Assembly (NCBI GenBank): GCA_900537185.1
Contig: LS999827.1
Span: 625,001-689,000, forward strand
Source: Cytophagales bacterium Alg240-R148
Lineage (GTDB): Bacteria; Bacteroidota; Bacteroidia; Cytophagales; Cyclobacteriaceae
Length of the DNA stretch: 64,000 nucleotides
Reading direction: 5' to 3'
Shown here: piece after piece, positions 26,719 through 35,363 of the stretch
Layout: each line of letters opens with the position of its first letter
Numbering within the stretch: the first letter of the stretch is position 1
Notes under the pieces: model-generated
Seen by the model: the letters and a program-made list of their open reading frames with translations, nothing else
Told to the model about the DNA's origin: nothing
The model's database searches: none
Translations under genes and position numbers: made by a program

Positions 26719-29163
26719 TTACTCGTAGTAATAAATGCGTTTAACACGGTCGTTAATTGAAGTTAATATTTCATACGGAATGGTATGCATAGCAGCGGCC
26801 ATTTCTTGGATGGGTAAAGCTTCTCCAAACACCAAAGCCTCGTCTCCTTCTTTTACTTCTAAATCTGTGACATCTACCATGGTCATGTCCATACAAACAT
26901 TGCCCACTACCCTTGCCTTTTTTCCATTGATCAGTACACAACCAACACCGTTGCTCAACGCCCGGTTAAAACCATCGGCATAACCGATGGCAAGCGTAGC
27001 AATTTGCATTTCATGTTCTGCTATCGCACTTCTATTATAGCCTACCGATTCGCCTTTATTGATTTTTTTTATTTGAGAGACATTCGTTTTTAATTGGCTT
27101 ATTGGCTCTATTTGCTGCTTTAACCCCTCTCGAGGTTCTATTCCATAAAGGCCTATCCCCAAGCGTACCATATCCAAGTGGAATTGAGGAAATCCAATGA
27201 TTCCTGCAGAATTTAGTACGTGTCGCAAAGGCCGGTAGCCTAGGAGCGCTACTATTTTCTCATACCCCTTCGAAAATTGAGCTACTTGCTGTTTGGTGAA
27301 TGCATCGTGTTCCGCTGCATCGGAAGCGGCTAAATGTGTAAAAACAGAAGCGACATGCAAGTTTTTTTGTTGGAGCAAAATTTTAGTTAAATCTTCTATT
27401 TTATCCCATTCAAAACCCAAGCGTTTCATACCTGTGTCCAATTTCAAATGAATTGTGCAAGGTCGATCCTGTAAAAAATCTACCAACCGAAGGAGCTGGT
27501 CCAGCCCATATACTTCCGGTTCAAGATGGTATTGCAGCAAATTAGAAAAAGATTCTTCAATTGGATTCATAACCATAATGGGCAATTCAATTCCCATTTT
27601 TCTAAGTTTCACCCCTTCATCGGCATAAGCCACCCCTAGATAATCTACTTCTTGGTTTTGCAATAAATCACTTATCTCCGTTCCTCCCGAACCATATGCA
27701 AGGGCTTTAACCATTACCATTAACTTGGTACCTGCTCGAAGTTTGCTCTTGTAAAAATTAAGATTGTTGCGCACAGCATTTAAATTAATTTCTAATACCG
27801 TCCCGTGTATTTTTTCTTCAAAGAGCCGGACAATTCTTTCCAATCTATGCCCTCGGCTGCCTTTAATTAATATTAGTGCATTTTCAAATGACTTGGTGTG
27901 GTAGGCCTCCAGGAACTCTTGGGTGTTGTTATAATGTTCATGCGTTCTTTTAAACTTATGGCCATGAGACATGAAAAGTTTCCCTATTGTAATGGTCTTG
28001 TCCACTTCCGGAATATTGTTAATGACTTCTATTGCTCCACTATACACGGAACTGTCATAACCATGGCTTACATCAAAATCAGACAAAACCACAATTTTGT
28101 TTTTTCTCAAGCGCAAGCCATCTAAATAGTCCAGGGCTTTTGTCAAGCCATAATAATCGTGGTTGTAGCTATCGTCAATAATGTAATTGCCAAAGTTGCC
28201 TTTTTTTAGTTCCAAGCGCATTTGGACCTTAGCCAACTTTAAAATCTTGTTCTGAATCAATTCTACAGGGTAGGACATGAAGAGCAAACAGGTAATACAA
28301 TGCATTAAATTTTCAAAAGATGCACTATCGGAAAAAGGAAAACGCAAGATCGATTGGTGCCCATTGTATTCTATTTGAACATTGAGTCCTTCGGGCAACA
28401 TTTCCTTTTCCAACACTTTAACATCACAAAAATTTTCTGACCCCCAAGTTATTGTTCGGATGTTGTAATTGGAGACAACCTCATGCAACCAGGCATCATC
28501 CGCCCTGTAAATCAATTGGTCTACCCCTTTGAAAAGCTTCAGCTTTTCAATTAATTTTTCATGTCTGGATTCAAAACCTGCATCATGGGCATTGCCAATA
28601 TTGGTTAAGACACCCAAAGTAGGTTGGATGATGGACTGCAATTTGTCCATTTCGCCTGGCTTGGATATACCTGCTTCAAAAACACCAAAATTGTGCATTG
28701 GCCCCATCAACCAAACAGATAGAGGCACTCCAACCTGAGAATTATGGCTTAATGGGCTTTTAACCACACTAAATTCTTCTGCTAATATTTGAGACAGCCA
28801 TTCCTTTACAATGGTTTTACCATTACTTCCTGTAATTCCAATTACTGGGTATTCGAATTGTTGGCGTTTTATTTTTGCAAAATATTGCATTGCCTCAATG
28901 CTATTGTCCACCTGAAATATAGAGGCTTGCTCGAACTTATCAATTGCTACTTTCTTCTCCACAACAAAACACCGAACGCCCTTATTATATACCTCCTCTA
29001 GATATTTATGCCCATCCTGTTGGGTTCCACGTACCGCTATAAACACGCTTTTTTCGTTAACAAAAGCATCTCTACTATCAATTTTCAGCGTTTTAATTGC
29101 AATAGTTTGGCCTTTTAACAACCATTTCCCTGAAAAACCCGCGCACATTTCAAAAAAATCCAT
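26719..29163 (-). CDS. murF-alr: Bifunctional UDP-MurNAc-tripeptide:D-Ala-D-Ala ligase / alanine racemase
   Basis: An 814-residue fusion. The N-terminal half (~1-450) is MurF: the ATP loop GITGSNGKT, then HDAGFESRHEKL and DDSYNH typical of Mur ligases. It adds D-Ala-D-Ala to the UDP-MurNAc tripeptide. The C-terminal half (~455-814) is alanine racemase: the PLP lysine lies in VMVKALAYGSG (family pattern VVKANAYGHG), with RLGIGLYGIEP and IGYADGF, the latter carrying the catalytic Tyr. So one protein makes D-Ala and uses its dipeptide in peptidoglycan synthesis. This fusion is common in Bacteroidota. It starts three bases after the acetyltransferase gene and is followed by the transporter gene, so it lies within a minus-strand operon beginning at 30367. 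Confidence 0.93.
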   Translation of the reverse strand: MDFFEMCAGFSGKWLLKGQTIAIKTLKIDSRDAFVNEKSVFIAVRGTQQDGHKYLEEVYNKGVRCFVVEKKVAIDKFEQASIFQVDNSIEAMQYFAKIKRQQFEYPVIGITGSNGKTIVKEWLSQILAEEFSVVKSPLSHNSQVGVPLSVWLMGPMHNFGVFEAGISKPGEMDKLQSIIQPTLGVLTNIGNAHDAGFESRHEKLIEKLKLFKGVDQLIYRADDAWLHEVVSNYNIRTITWGSENFCDVKVLEKEMLPEGLNVQIEYNGHQSILRFPFSDSASFENLMHCITCLLFMSYPVELIQNKILKLAKVQMRLELKKGNFGNYIIDDSYNHDYYGLTKALDYLDGLRLRKNKIVVLSDFDVSHGYDSSVYSGAIEVINNIPEVDKTITIGKLFMSHGHKFKRTHEHYNNTQEFLEAYHTKSFENALILIKGSRGHRLERIVRLFEEKIHGTVLEINLNAVRNNLNFYKSKLRAGTKLMVMVKALAYGSGGTEISDLLQNQEVDYLGVAYADEGVKLRKMGIELPIMVMNPIEESFSNLLQYHLEPEVYGLDQLLRLVDFLQDRPCTIHLKLDTGMKRLGFEWDKIEDLTKILLQQKNLHVASVFTHLAASDAAEHDAFTKQQVAQFSKGYEKIVALLGYRPLRHVLNSAGIIGFPQFHLDMVRLGIGLYGIEPREGLKQQIEPISQLKTNVSQIKKINKGESVGYNRSAIAEHEMQIATLAIGYADGFNRALSNGVGCVLINGKKARVVGNVCMDMTMVDVTDLEVKEGDEALVFGEALPIQEMAAAMHTIPYEILTSINDRVKRIYYYE

Positions 29164-29166
29164 TCT

Positions 29167-30030
29167 TTACAGTTTTAGCATCATTTCGTACTGGTCCAAT
29201 TGGTTTTCAAATCCAACTCTTTTCAGAAATTTTACAACTGGCTCGGCTTCCTTGTTAATATTTACAACTGTCAGAGATTTGGATTGGCTCACCTCAAAAG
29301 CATGTGCTATCAACATTTCTCCAATTTTTTTCCCCCGCATTTCGGCACTAACCGATACATGGCTAATTCTGCCAATTCTCGGTTGAAAAATTGCGTACCC
29401 CACACATTTTCGGTCCATTCTTGCTTCTATCACTTTTTCATTGTCTAGGTTTTGATTTACCATTTGCCTCGAATCCAAAAAAGAAGGCCTAATATCAATG
29501 AATTGTTCATAGACAAACCAATCGGGTTCCCTTACTTCTATAATAGTGACCGACGCGTTGTTCACATTGGGGTTGAATTTTTTTGCATCAAGTTTGAAGC
29601 AGTGAAAAAATTTAGTGATTTCAAACCCAATTTTTTGATATACTTTTATTGCTTTTTCATTTTCAACCAAAACTTCTAACACGCATTTATTAATTTTTTT
29701 TTCTTCCAACTTTGGAAGCAATACGTCATAGATTTTTTGGGTAATCTCATTGCCTCGATAAGAAGGTCGAACACCTGTACCGCCGTTATAAGCGGCCAAA
29801 GACCCTTCGTACATATTCACCGCTGAAAATACAAACCCCACCAAATAATCCTCATCAAAAGCACCAAGGGATAGGTCAAAATCCAAACGAAGCTTTTGAA
29901 CAAACTTTCTTACGAACTGCTCCTTTGTTAATTTAAAAGGGACAGAATAATCGCTAAATGAATCTTCAAATACTTGAAACATGTCATCCAACATGTAGGG
30001 TCTAAATCGTTTTATTTCAATTTTTTGCAT
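29167..30030 (-). CDS. Tandem-GNAT N-acetyltransferase
   Basis: A 287-residue protein. I chose ATG 30030, one base after the upstream stop (TAACATG), rather than the upstream ATG at 30060 that overlaps the neighbouring gene. It has two GNAT modules. The first has its acetyl-CoA loop at GVRPSYRGNEITQKI and the motif VLVENEKAIKVYQKIGF. The second is shorter, with SVSAEMRGKKIGEML and a C-terminal VKFLKRVGF. The family transfers acetyl groups to amines of small molecules, peptides or proteins; the substrate cannot be read from the sequence. It lies between the CsaA-like and murF-alr genes in one operon. Confidence 0.85.
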   Translation of the reverse strand: MQKIEIKRFRPYMLDDMFQVFEDSFSDYSVPFKLTKEQFVRKFVQKLRLDFDLSLGAFDEDYLVGFVFSAVNMYEGSLAAYNGGTGVRPSYRGNEITQKIYDVLLPKLEEKKINKCVLEVLVENEKAIKVYQKIGFEITKFFHCFKLDAKKFNPNVNNASVTIIEVREPDWFVYEQFIDIRPSFLDSRQMVNQNLDNEKVIEARMDRKCVGYAIFQPRIGRISHVSVSAEMRGKKIGEMLIAHAFEVSQSKSLTVVNINKEAEPVVKFLKRVGFENQLDQYEMMLKL

Positions 30031-30031
30031 G

Positions 30032-30367
30032 TTAAAAGAGTCTAACGCCGTTGTCGACACTACTATCTGGATTAACCAATACTACACTTCCTTCTTTATT
30101 GGGTACGCCTGTTACCAAAACTTCCGACATAAAAGTGCCTATTTGTTTCTTGGGGAAATTTACAACACAAAGCACCTTTTTACCAACTAATCCCTCTGCA
30201 GAATAAAGTTCGGTAATTTGTGCTGAAGACTTTTTTATTTTCAGCTCAGGGCCAAGGTCAATTTCAAGTTTGTATGCAGGGTTCCGAGCATTTTCTAAGC
30301 GTGCTGCTGAAACGATGGTCCCTACTCGTAAATCTACCTTTTGAAAATCTTCCCAAGATATTTCCAT
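30032..30367 (-). CDS. csaA: CsaA-like tRNA-binding domain protein
   Basis: A 111-residue OB-fold protein of the CsaA family (also called the EMAPII/tRNA-binding domain). Typical features are DFQKVDLRVGTIVSA near the start, AYKLEIDLG, and VVNFPKKQIGTFMSEVLVTG in the C-terminal half. The length is that of CsaA, which binds tRNA and has been described as an export-related chaperone in Bacillus; the role in Bacteroidota is unsettled. It is the first gene of the operon continuing with the acetyltransferase, murF-alr and the DASS transporter. Divergent from the small secreted protein gene at 30546. Confidence 0.88.
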   Translation of the reverse strand: MEISWEDFQKVDLRVGTIVSAARLENARNPAYKLEIDLGPELKIKKSSAQITELYSAEGLVGKKVLCVVNFPKKQIGTFMSEVLVTGVPNKEGSVVLVNPDSSVDNGVRLF

Positions 30368-30517
30368 AGTTTTTTACTTTTTTTAAAAATAATGTTATTA
30401 ATTAAAAAAGCGAAAATAAAGCCGTTTTAAAGGTTTTTAATTGTCAAAAAGACAAGTCATAACGTTTGAGGCGTCCAAATAATATCAAAAAAGGAAACTT
30501 TATCATCCAATATTACG

Positions 30518-30525
30518 TATATTTG
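30518..30525 (+). promoter_or_regulatory. Bacteroidota-type -7 box before the 137-residue gene
   Basis: TATATTTG fits TAnnTTTG exactly and lies 20 bases before the ATG at 30546. No clear -33 TTG is seen. The predicted leader would be only about 14 bases. Confidence 0.45.
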
Positions 30526-30545
30526 ATTTGTACCTCAATACCGTA

Positions 30546-30959
30546 ATGTTTTTGACCAAACCGAACGATATTAAAAAAGTCCTATTTGTTGCTGTCCTCA
30601 CAGGTGTAGCACAGGTTGGTATGTCTTATGGTCAAGAACGTGATATTATGGAAATGGGTGCAGGCCAGAATGGTGCTTCTCCCCCAAAAATAGAATCCTT
30701 CGATTCTTTTTATATTGACTACAATGGGGATGAGGAAGAGGACGCTTCCAAAAAGAAGAAAAAACCACAGGCCAAATCTAATCTTAATGGTCAGAGCACG
30801 CTCCAAAAAAACGCGGCCTCTAAAAAATTAAAAAAGACCAACAAAAAAATCGACATTAAGCCAACTTCTACAGAAGAATCAACAGGAAAAGATGTTGCTT
30901 CTTTCAATTTTGTATACTACTTAATTCAAAAGTTAAAATTGGATGATGTAATGCACTAA
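30546..30959 (+). CDS. Small exported protein with Lys-rich middle, unknown function
   Basis: A 137-residue protein; ATG 30546 is chosen over an in-frame TTG at 30528 because it follows the -7 box and gives a signal peptide (KKVLFVAVLTGVAQVGMSYGQ). After it come a short acidic part (YIDYNGDEEEDASKKKKK), a Lys/Asn/Ser-rich probably disordered stretch (~65-110), and a hydrophobic-helical end (FNFVYYLIQKLKLDD). I do not recognise the family. The stop codon overlaps that of the convergent HisA-like gene. Confidence 0.6.
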   Translation: MFLTKPNDIKKVLFVAVLTGVAQVGMSYGQERDIMEMGAGQNGASPPKIESFDSFYIDYNGDEEEDASKKKKKPQAKSNLNGQSTLQKNAASKKLKKTNKKIDIKPTSTEESTGKDVASFNFVYYLIQKLKLDDVMH

Positions 30960-31684
30960 GATTTCACCAAAAATCTTTCAACATCCTTTAAGTTAATTGT
31001 ACCTTCATAAAATGCCTGCCCAATAATAGCGGCAAATACACCCATATCATTTAATCTATCTAAATCCTCTACGGATCTCACCCCTCCCATAGCAAGCAAA
31101 CATATATCAGGGAATCGCTCCTGTATTTTTGCATACAATTCAAAAGAAGGCCCTTCCATCGAACCTTGGCGGTCGAGATCAAACACCTTTACGTATTTCA
31201 ACCCCTTGTTATAAAAATGTTCGATGTGATCAAAAACATTGATGTCAGAGTCTTTTTGATACCCTCTGATGTATATATTATTGGCTCGTATGTCGGCGCC
31301 TAAGGTGATTTTTTCTCTTCCATACGATATTATCCAGGCAGAAAATAGATCTTTGTTAATTGCGGCAATACTTCCGGCGGTTATGTAACTCGCACCATAT
31401 TCGAAGGCTTTATGAATATCTCCATCGGTCGATATACCGCCAGTAAAATCTATTTTTAAGTTAGAATGCCCTGCCACCGTTTGTAGGATATCATAGTTCA
31501 TTAACCTGCCGGCTCTTGCCCCATCAATATCCATCATATGCAATACTTCAATCCCATGATCCTCGAAGTTCTTGGCCATATCTACAATGCTTTGGTCATA
31601 GATTTTACCCGCCTCAACATTTCCTCGTGTAACTTTTACAATTTTGCCATTTACAATAGAAACTGAAGGAATTATCTGAATCAT
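30956..31684 (-). CDS. HisA/HisF-type TIM-barrel protein, divergent HisA paralogue
   Basis: A 242-residue protein, full HisA length. Family features: phosphate-binding DFTGGISTDGD and LAMGGVRSVEDL, and DLDRQGSMEGPSFELY, the HisA-type TDxxRDGTxxGPN segment. HisA converts ProFAR to PRFAR in histidine synthesis. Two Asp residues are catalytic in HisA: the second is kept (Asp131, GADIRAN), but the first, in the IPAIDL motif at the N-terminus, is Ser9 here (IIPSVSI). No other his gene is nearby. So it may be a paralogue with another reaction, or a working HisA with altered chemistry. It is a single gene, convergent with the small exported protein gene. Confidence 0.75.
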   Translation of the reverse strand: MIQIIPSVSIVNGKIVKVTRGNVEAGKIYDQSIVDMAKNFEDHGIEVLHMMDIDGARAGRLMNYDILQTVAGHSNLKIDFTGGISTDGDIHKAFEYGASYITAGSIAAINKDLFSAWIISYGREKITLGADIRANNIYIRGYQKDSDINVFDHIEHFYNKGLKYVKVFDLDRQGSMEGPSFELYAKIQERFPDICLLAMGGVRSVEDLDRLNDMGVFAAIIGQAFYEGTINLKDVERFLVKS

Positions 31685-31811
31685 AGTATTTAAATAAGGT
31701 ACAAGTTTTGAATTCGGTTTTCAAAAAAGATACTACAGTATCAATTCTAATCCAAATTTAAGGAAATTAATTCAGTTCCATATACCTCACAATAATAATG
31801 TTCAAATATTT

Positions 31812-32501
31812 TTAAAAGGCGTTTACCAATTTAAAACCCTGTCCATGAATGGTTAAAATTTTAACCTTTTCATCCACTTTTAGGTATTTTCTAAGTTTTG
31901 TAATGTAAACATCCATGCTTCTTGCATTGAAATAATTGTCATCACCCCAAACGTTTTGTAGGGCAACATTGCGGTAAAGGGTTTTGTTTTCATGCTCGCA
32001 TAACAACTTCAGCAAACCAGATTCTTTGGGTGTCAATCGTTTGGTCTCATTGCCATTGATTAACAATTGTCTGGTCACATCAAATTTGAAGTCTCCAAAT
32101 TTATACACTTCCAAATCGTCTGTTTTATTTACTCTAGTGGTACGCCTTAAAATTGCCTTGACCCGGAGAAGCAGTTCCTCCATGCTAAATGGCTTGGTGA
32201 TATAATCGTCGGCACCCAACCGTAGGCCCTTTACAGTGTCTTCTTTCAAAGACTTCGAGGTGAGAAAGATAATGGGAATTCGCTTGTCGATGAGTCTAAT
32301 TTTTCTTGCCAATTCGAACCCATCAATTTTTGGCAACATAATATCCAATATGCACATATCAAATCGTGCATCGTAAAAAGACAACAGTCCTTCCTGACCA
32401 TCTTTGGCCCAAGAAGTTTGGTATCCCTTCAATTCTAAATATTCAGACAGAATACTGCCTAAATTGGAGTCGTCCTCCACAACTAATAATCTGGGTTCCA
32501 T
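31812..32501 (-). CDS. OmpR-family response regulator
   Basis: A 229-residue protein. ATG 32501 is chosen because MEPRLLVVEDDSNLG is the canonical receiver start and it lies two bases after the kinase stop; a longer frame would overlap the kinase. Receiver domain at 2-118 with acidic pair Asp10-Asp11, phospho-acceptor Asp53 (ILDIMLP) and the conserved Lys in LTSK. C-terminal winged-helix DNA-binding domain at ~130-229 (LTPKESGLLKLLCEHEN; YITKLRKYL). It is the partner of the kinase gene directly upstream. The target genes are not indicated. Confidence 0.93.
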   Translation of the reverse strand: MEPRLLVVEDDSNLGSILSEYLELKGYQTSWAKDGQEGLLSFYDARFDMCILDIMLPKIDGFELARKIRLIDKRIPIIFLTSKSLKEDTVKGLRLGADDYITKPFSMEELLLRVKAILRRTTRVNKTDDLEVYKFGDFKFDVTRQLLINGNETKRLTPKESGLLKLLCEHENKTLYRNVALQNVWGDDNYFNARSMDVYITKLRKYLKVDEKVKILTIHGQGFKLVNAF

Positions 32502-32503
32502 AT

Positions 32504-33976
32504 TTATAATTTTGGTAATAAAATGTAAAAAATAGTTCCTTCGTTCTGATCTGATCGGACCCAAATTTTTCCGTTATGTAATTCTATTATTTTTTTCACA
32601 AAATAAAGGCCTAATCCAAAGCCTTTTACGTTGTGCAGGTTTCCGTTTGAAACTCTATAGAATTTATTAAATATTTTTGATAATTCCATTTTTTTAATTC
32701 CAATTCCCTGGTCCTGAACTATAAATTTATAATTCAAATCCTGTTCTTCCACTTCAATTTTTATAAGCGGTTTCGAGTTGGAATACTTGATCGCGTTTTC
32801 TAACAAATTACCAACGACCAATTTTATCTTATCCTTATCTGCACTTATCCAGCATTTAGTTGGCACATTCAGCACTACTTCACTATTTGATTTTTCGATC
32901 AACCCAGCACAACTTTTAATACCCTCTTGTATTATTACCGACAAATCTACCTTTTCCCTACTCAATACCAAGGGGTTTTCTTCGTAATATGCTACTTCCA
33001 AGACTTCTTGTACTCTGGCATCCAATTTTTCGCACTCTCCTTGGATTGTATGCAGGTACCTTTGCTTTGATAATTGGTTTTGTACTATGTTTTTATCTAA
33101 AAGTGCCTCTGTTGCAAGCCCTATTGTTGCAATTGGTGTTTTTAATTCATGGGTTACATTATTTATGAAATCATTCTTTATATCCGACACTTTCTTTTGT
33201 CTTAAAATTATACGAACGGCAAAATAGAAACAGTATAACGTTATGATAATCAAGGCAAAAGAACCAATCAACTGCCACTTAAGTATTTGCAGTAGGTGCC
33301 TATAAGGAGCTTCAATGGCAACAACCAAATAAACATTACCTGAGGCAGCGCTTCTTTGAAACAAAGAACGCTTGAATTTCATTTTGTACTGGCTTAAGTC
33401 CTCCAATTCTTTGCTGGTCTCTAGCACCTGTTTATTATCGTCAATAATGTACCACACCGCATCCAGGTCTTTGTTGAATTGACCCATGCGTTCATTAAAA
33501 ACGGAATCGATGAACGATTTATCATATTCCTGCAACCCATTGTTCACACCTCCTAATAAGTCTTCGACTACGTTTTCAATAATTATTTTTTTTCTATACG
33601 AATCAATCACGGACGAATCCATCCCCTCTAGGTTTTTCACATCAAATTTCCAAGTAGCCATTGAATCGCTTGGACTCATGATGTACTCAATTTTTTTTAC
33701 CCCTTCTTTTCTTTTATAACTTTCTTTAGATGTTAACCCAGGACCATCCTGGAAGGGTATGGTATCTGATTCAGGTACTACATTTTGAGCAATAGAATTA
33801 ATCTCATACCATTCCATAGCATCTGCCATGTAATTTAAATGGTTGAACATACTCAAAGAAAAATTTCGCTTCTCTGTTGCTACAAGCGTTTGCACCCAAA
33901 CCACTTGAAAAAGCAACAGACCAATGCTGCTAATTGCCATTAAAACTATGATCTTGGGTAATTGCCGTTTGTTCAT
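32504..33976 (-). CDS. Membrane sensor histidine kinase
   Basis: A 490-residue protein. A transmembrane helix at ~8-31, an extracytoplasmic sensor region of ~200 residues without recognised domain, and a second helix at ~230-258. HisKA domain with phospho-acceptor His276 (NNVTHELKTPIATIG), followed by the HATPase domain: NLLENAIKYSN, QDQGIGIKKM and GFGLGLYFVK. It is the first gene of a two-gene operon with the response regulator. The plan resembles RprX-type kinases of Bacteroidota, but the signal is unknown. Divergent from lysA with about 150 bases between the starts. Confidence 0.93.
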   Translation of the reverse strand: MNKRQLPKIIVLMAISSIGLLLFQVVWVQTLVATEKRNFSLSMFNHLNYMADAMEWYEINSIAQNVVPESDTIPFQDGPGLTSKESYKRKEGVKKIEYIMSPSDSMATWKFDVKNLEGMDSSVIDSYRKKIIIENVVEDLLGGVNNGLQEYDKSFIDSVFNERMGQFNKDLDAVWYIIDDNKQVLETSKELEDLSQYKMKFKRSLFQRSAASGNVYLVVAIEAPYRHLLQILKWQLIGSFALIIITLYCFYFAVRIILRQKKVSDIKNDFINNVTHELKTPIATIGLATEALLDKNIVQNQLSKQRYLHTIQGECEKLDARVQEVLEVAYYEENPLVLSREKVDLSVIIQEGIKSCAGLIEKSNSEVVLNVPTKCWISADKDKIKLVVGNLLENAIKYSNSKPLIKIEVEEQDLNYKFIVQDQGIGIKKMELSKIFNKFYRVSNGNLHNVKGFGLGLYFVKKIIELHNGKIWVRSDQNEGTIFYILLPKL

Positions 33977-34101
33977 AAAACAAAGGTATTATTATGGTGC
34001 AGCTTTGACTAAAGTTGGTAGCATTTTAACTTCTTTTAACATTTTGGATGTTTTTTCAATCAACTCCAAATAACCCATGCATATTTTTAAATATATTACC
34101 C

Positions 34102-34109
34102 TATATTTG
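34102..34109 (+). promoter_or_regulatory. Bacteroidota-type -7 box before lysA
   Basis: TATATTTG followed by CGCG matches TAnnTTTG and lies 21 bases before the lysA ATG at 34131. No obvious TTG at the expected -33 distance. Confidence 0.5.
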
Positions 34110-34130
34110 CGCGAAATAAAACAAAACACC

Positions 34131-35363
34131 ATGAATATTGAAAACAATCAATTCAAGATACAGGGCGTTTCAGTAGAAGAACTTGTCGAGAATTACGGCA
34201 GCCCTGTTTATGTTTACAACACCGACACAATCGCCAGTCAAATCGATCGGTTAAAACAGGCTTTTAAGGGACAAAACCTGAAATTGAAATATGCCATTAA
34301 AGCATTGACAAACCTTTCAATATTAAAATTTATAAAATCTCAAGGAGTTGGAGCCGATGTGGTGTCTATCCAAGAAGTGGACATGGCGCTGTTGGCAGGG
34401 TGGAAAGCAGAAGAAATATTATACACGCCCAATTGTGTTGCTTTCGATGAAGTGAAAGCTGGAGTTGACAAAGGCGTATTTATAAACATTGACAACCTTT
34501 ATATATTAGAAGAATTTGGTAAAGAGTATGGCAATGAGGTACCATGTTGTATCCGGATCAACCCGCATATAATGGCTGGGGGCAATACAAAAATTTCTAC
34601 AGGACATGTGGGTTCTAAATTTGGAATTTCTATTCACCAGCTGAATGAGGTAGTGGAGGTAGTAAACCAATACAACATAGACTTGCAAGGGTTACACATT
34701 CATACGGGGTCTGACATTTTGGATGCTGAGGTTTTTTTAAAAATGGCCGACATTTTATTCAACACGGCAGAAAAATTTAAAAACATTAAATTTCTGGACT
34801 TTGGTAGTGGGTTCAAAGTAGGTTATAAACAGGATGATATTACCACCAACATAGAAGAACTGGGTGAACGACTTGGGGAGGCCTTTACCAAGTTTTGCAA
34901 AAAAATTGGGAAAGAGTTAGAACTTTGGTTCGAACCTGGTAAATTTTTGGTTAGTGATTCGGGTACCATGCTAGCGAAAACGAACGTTGTAAAAACTACT
35001 CCGGCTAAAGTTTTTGTAGGGGTGGACAGTGGTTTAAACCACCTCATCCGACCTATGATGTACAACGCCTTTCATGCAATCATCAATGCTTCTAACCCTG
35101 CAGGAAAAGAAAGGGTATATACAATTGTTGGCAACATTTGTGAAACAGATACTTTTGGTGAAGACAGGCTGATGCACGAAGTACGGCAAGGAGATATTAT
35201 TGCCTTCAAAAATGCAGGAGCTTATGGTTTTTCCATGGCATCCAACTATAACTCACGGTTCAGACCTTGCGAAGTAATGGTGCACAAAGGAAAAGCACAT
35301 CTAATAAGAAAACGAGAAGTTTTCGAAGACTTAATAAAAAACCAAGTAGTAATAGACCTTTAA
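34131..35363 (+). CDS. lysA: Diaminopimelate decarboxylase
   Basis: A 410-residue protein. ATG 34131 is chosen because it follows the -7 box and gives the usual N-terminus; an upstream in-frame ATG at 34077 precedes the promoter. It makes L-lysine from meso-diaminopimelate with PLP. The PLP lysine is Lys57 (YAIKALTN); other family segments are the His-containing GLHIHTGSD, the glycine-rich LDFGSGFKVGY, EPGKFLVSDSG and the catalytic-Cys segment GNICETDTFGEDR. The length is that of typical LysA. It is a single-gene unit ended by a strong hairpin inside the opposing gene. Confidence 0.95.
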   Translation: MNIENNQFKIQGVSVEELVENYGSPVYVYNTDTIASQIDRLKQAFKGQNLKLKYAIKALTNLSILKFIKSQGVGADVVSIQEVDMALLAGWKAEEILYTPNCVAFDEVKAGVDKGVFINIDNLYILEEFGKEYGNEVPCCIRINPHIMAGGNTKISTGHVGSKFGISIHQLNEVVEVVNQYNIDLQGLHIHTGSDILDAEVFLKMADILFNTAEKFKNIKFLDFGSGFKVGYKQDDITTNIEELGERLGEAFTKFCKKIGKELELWFEPGKFLVSDSGTMLAKTNVVKTTPAKVFVGVDSGLNHLIRPMMYNAFHAIINASNPAGKERVYTIVGNICETDTFGEDRLMHEVRQGDIIAFKNAGAYGFSMASNYNSRFRPCEVMVHKGKAHLIRKREVFEDLIKNQVVIDL

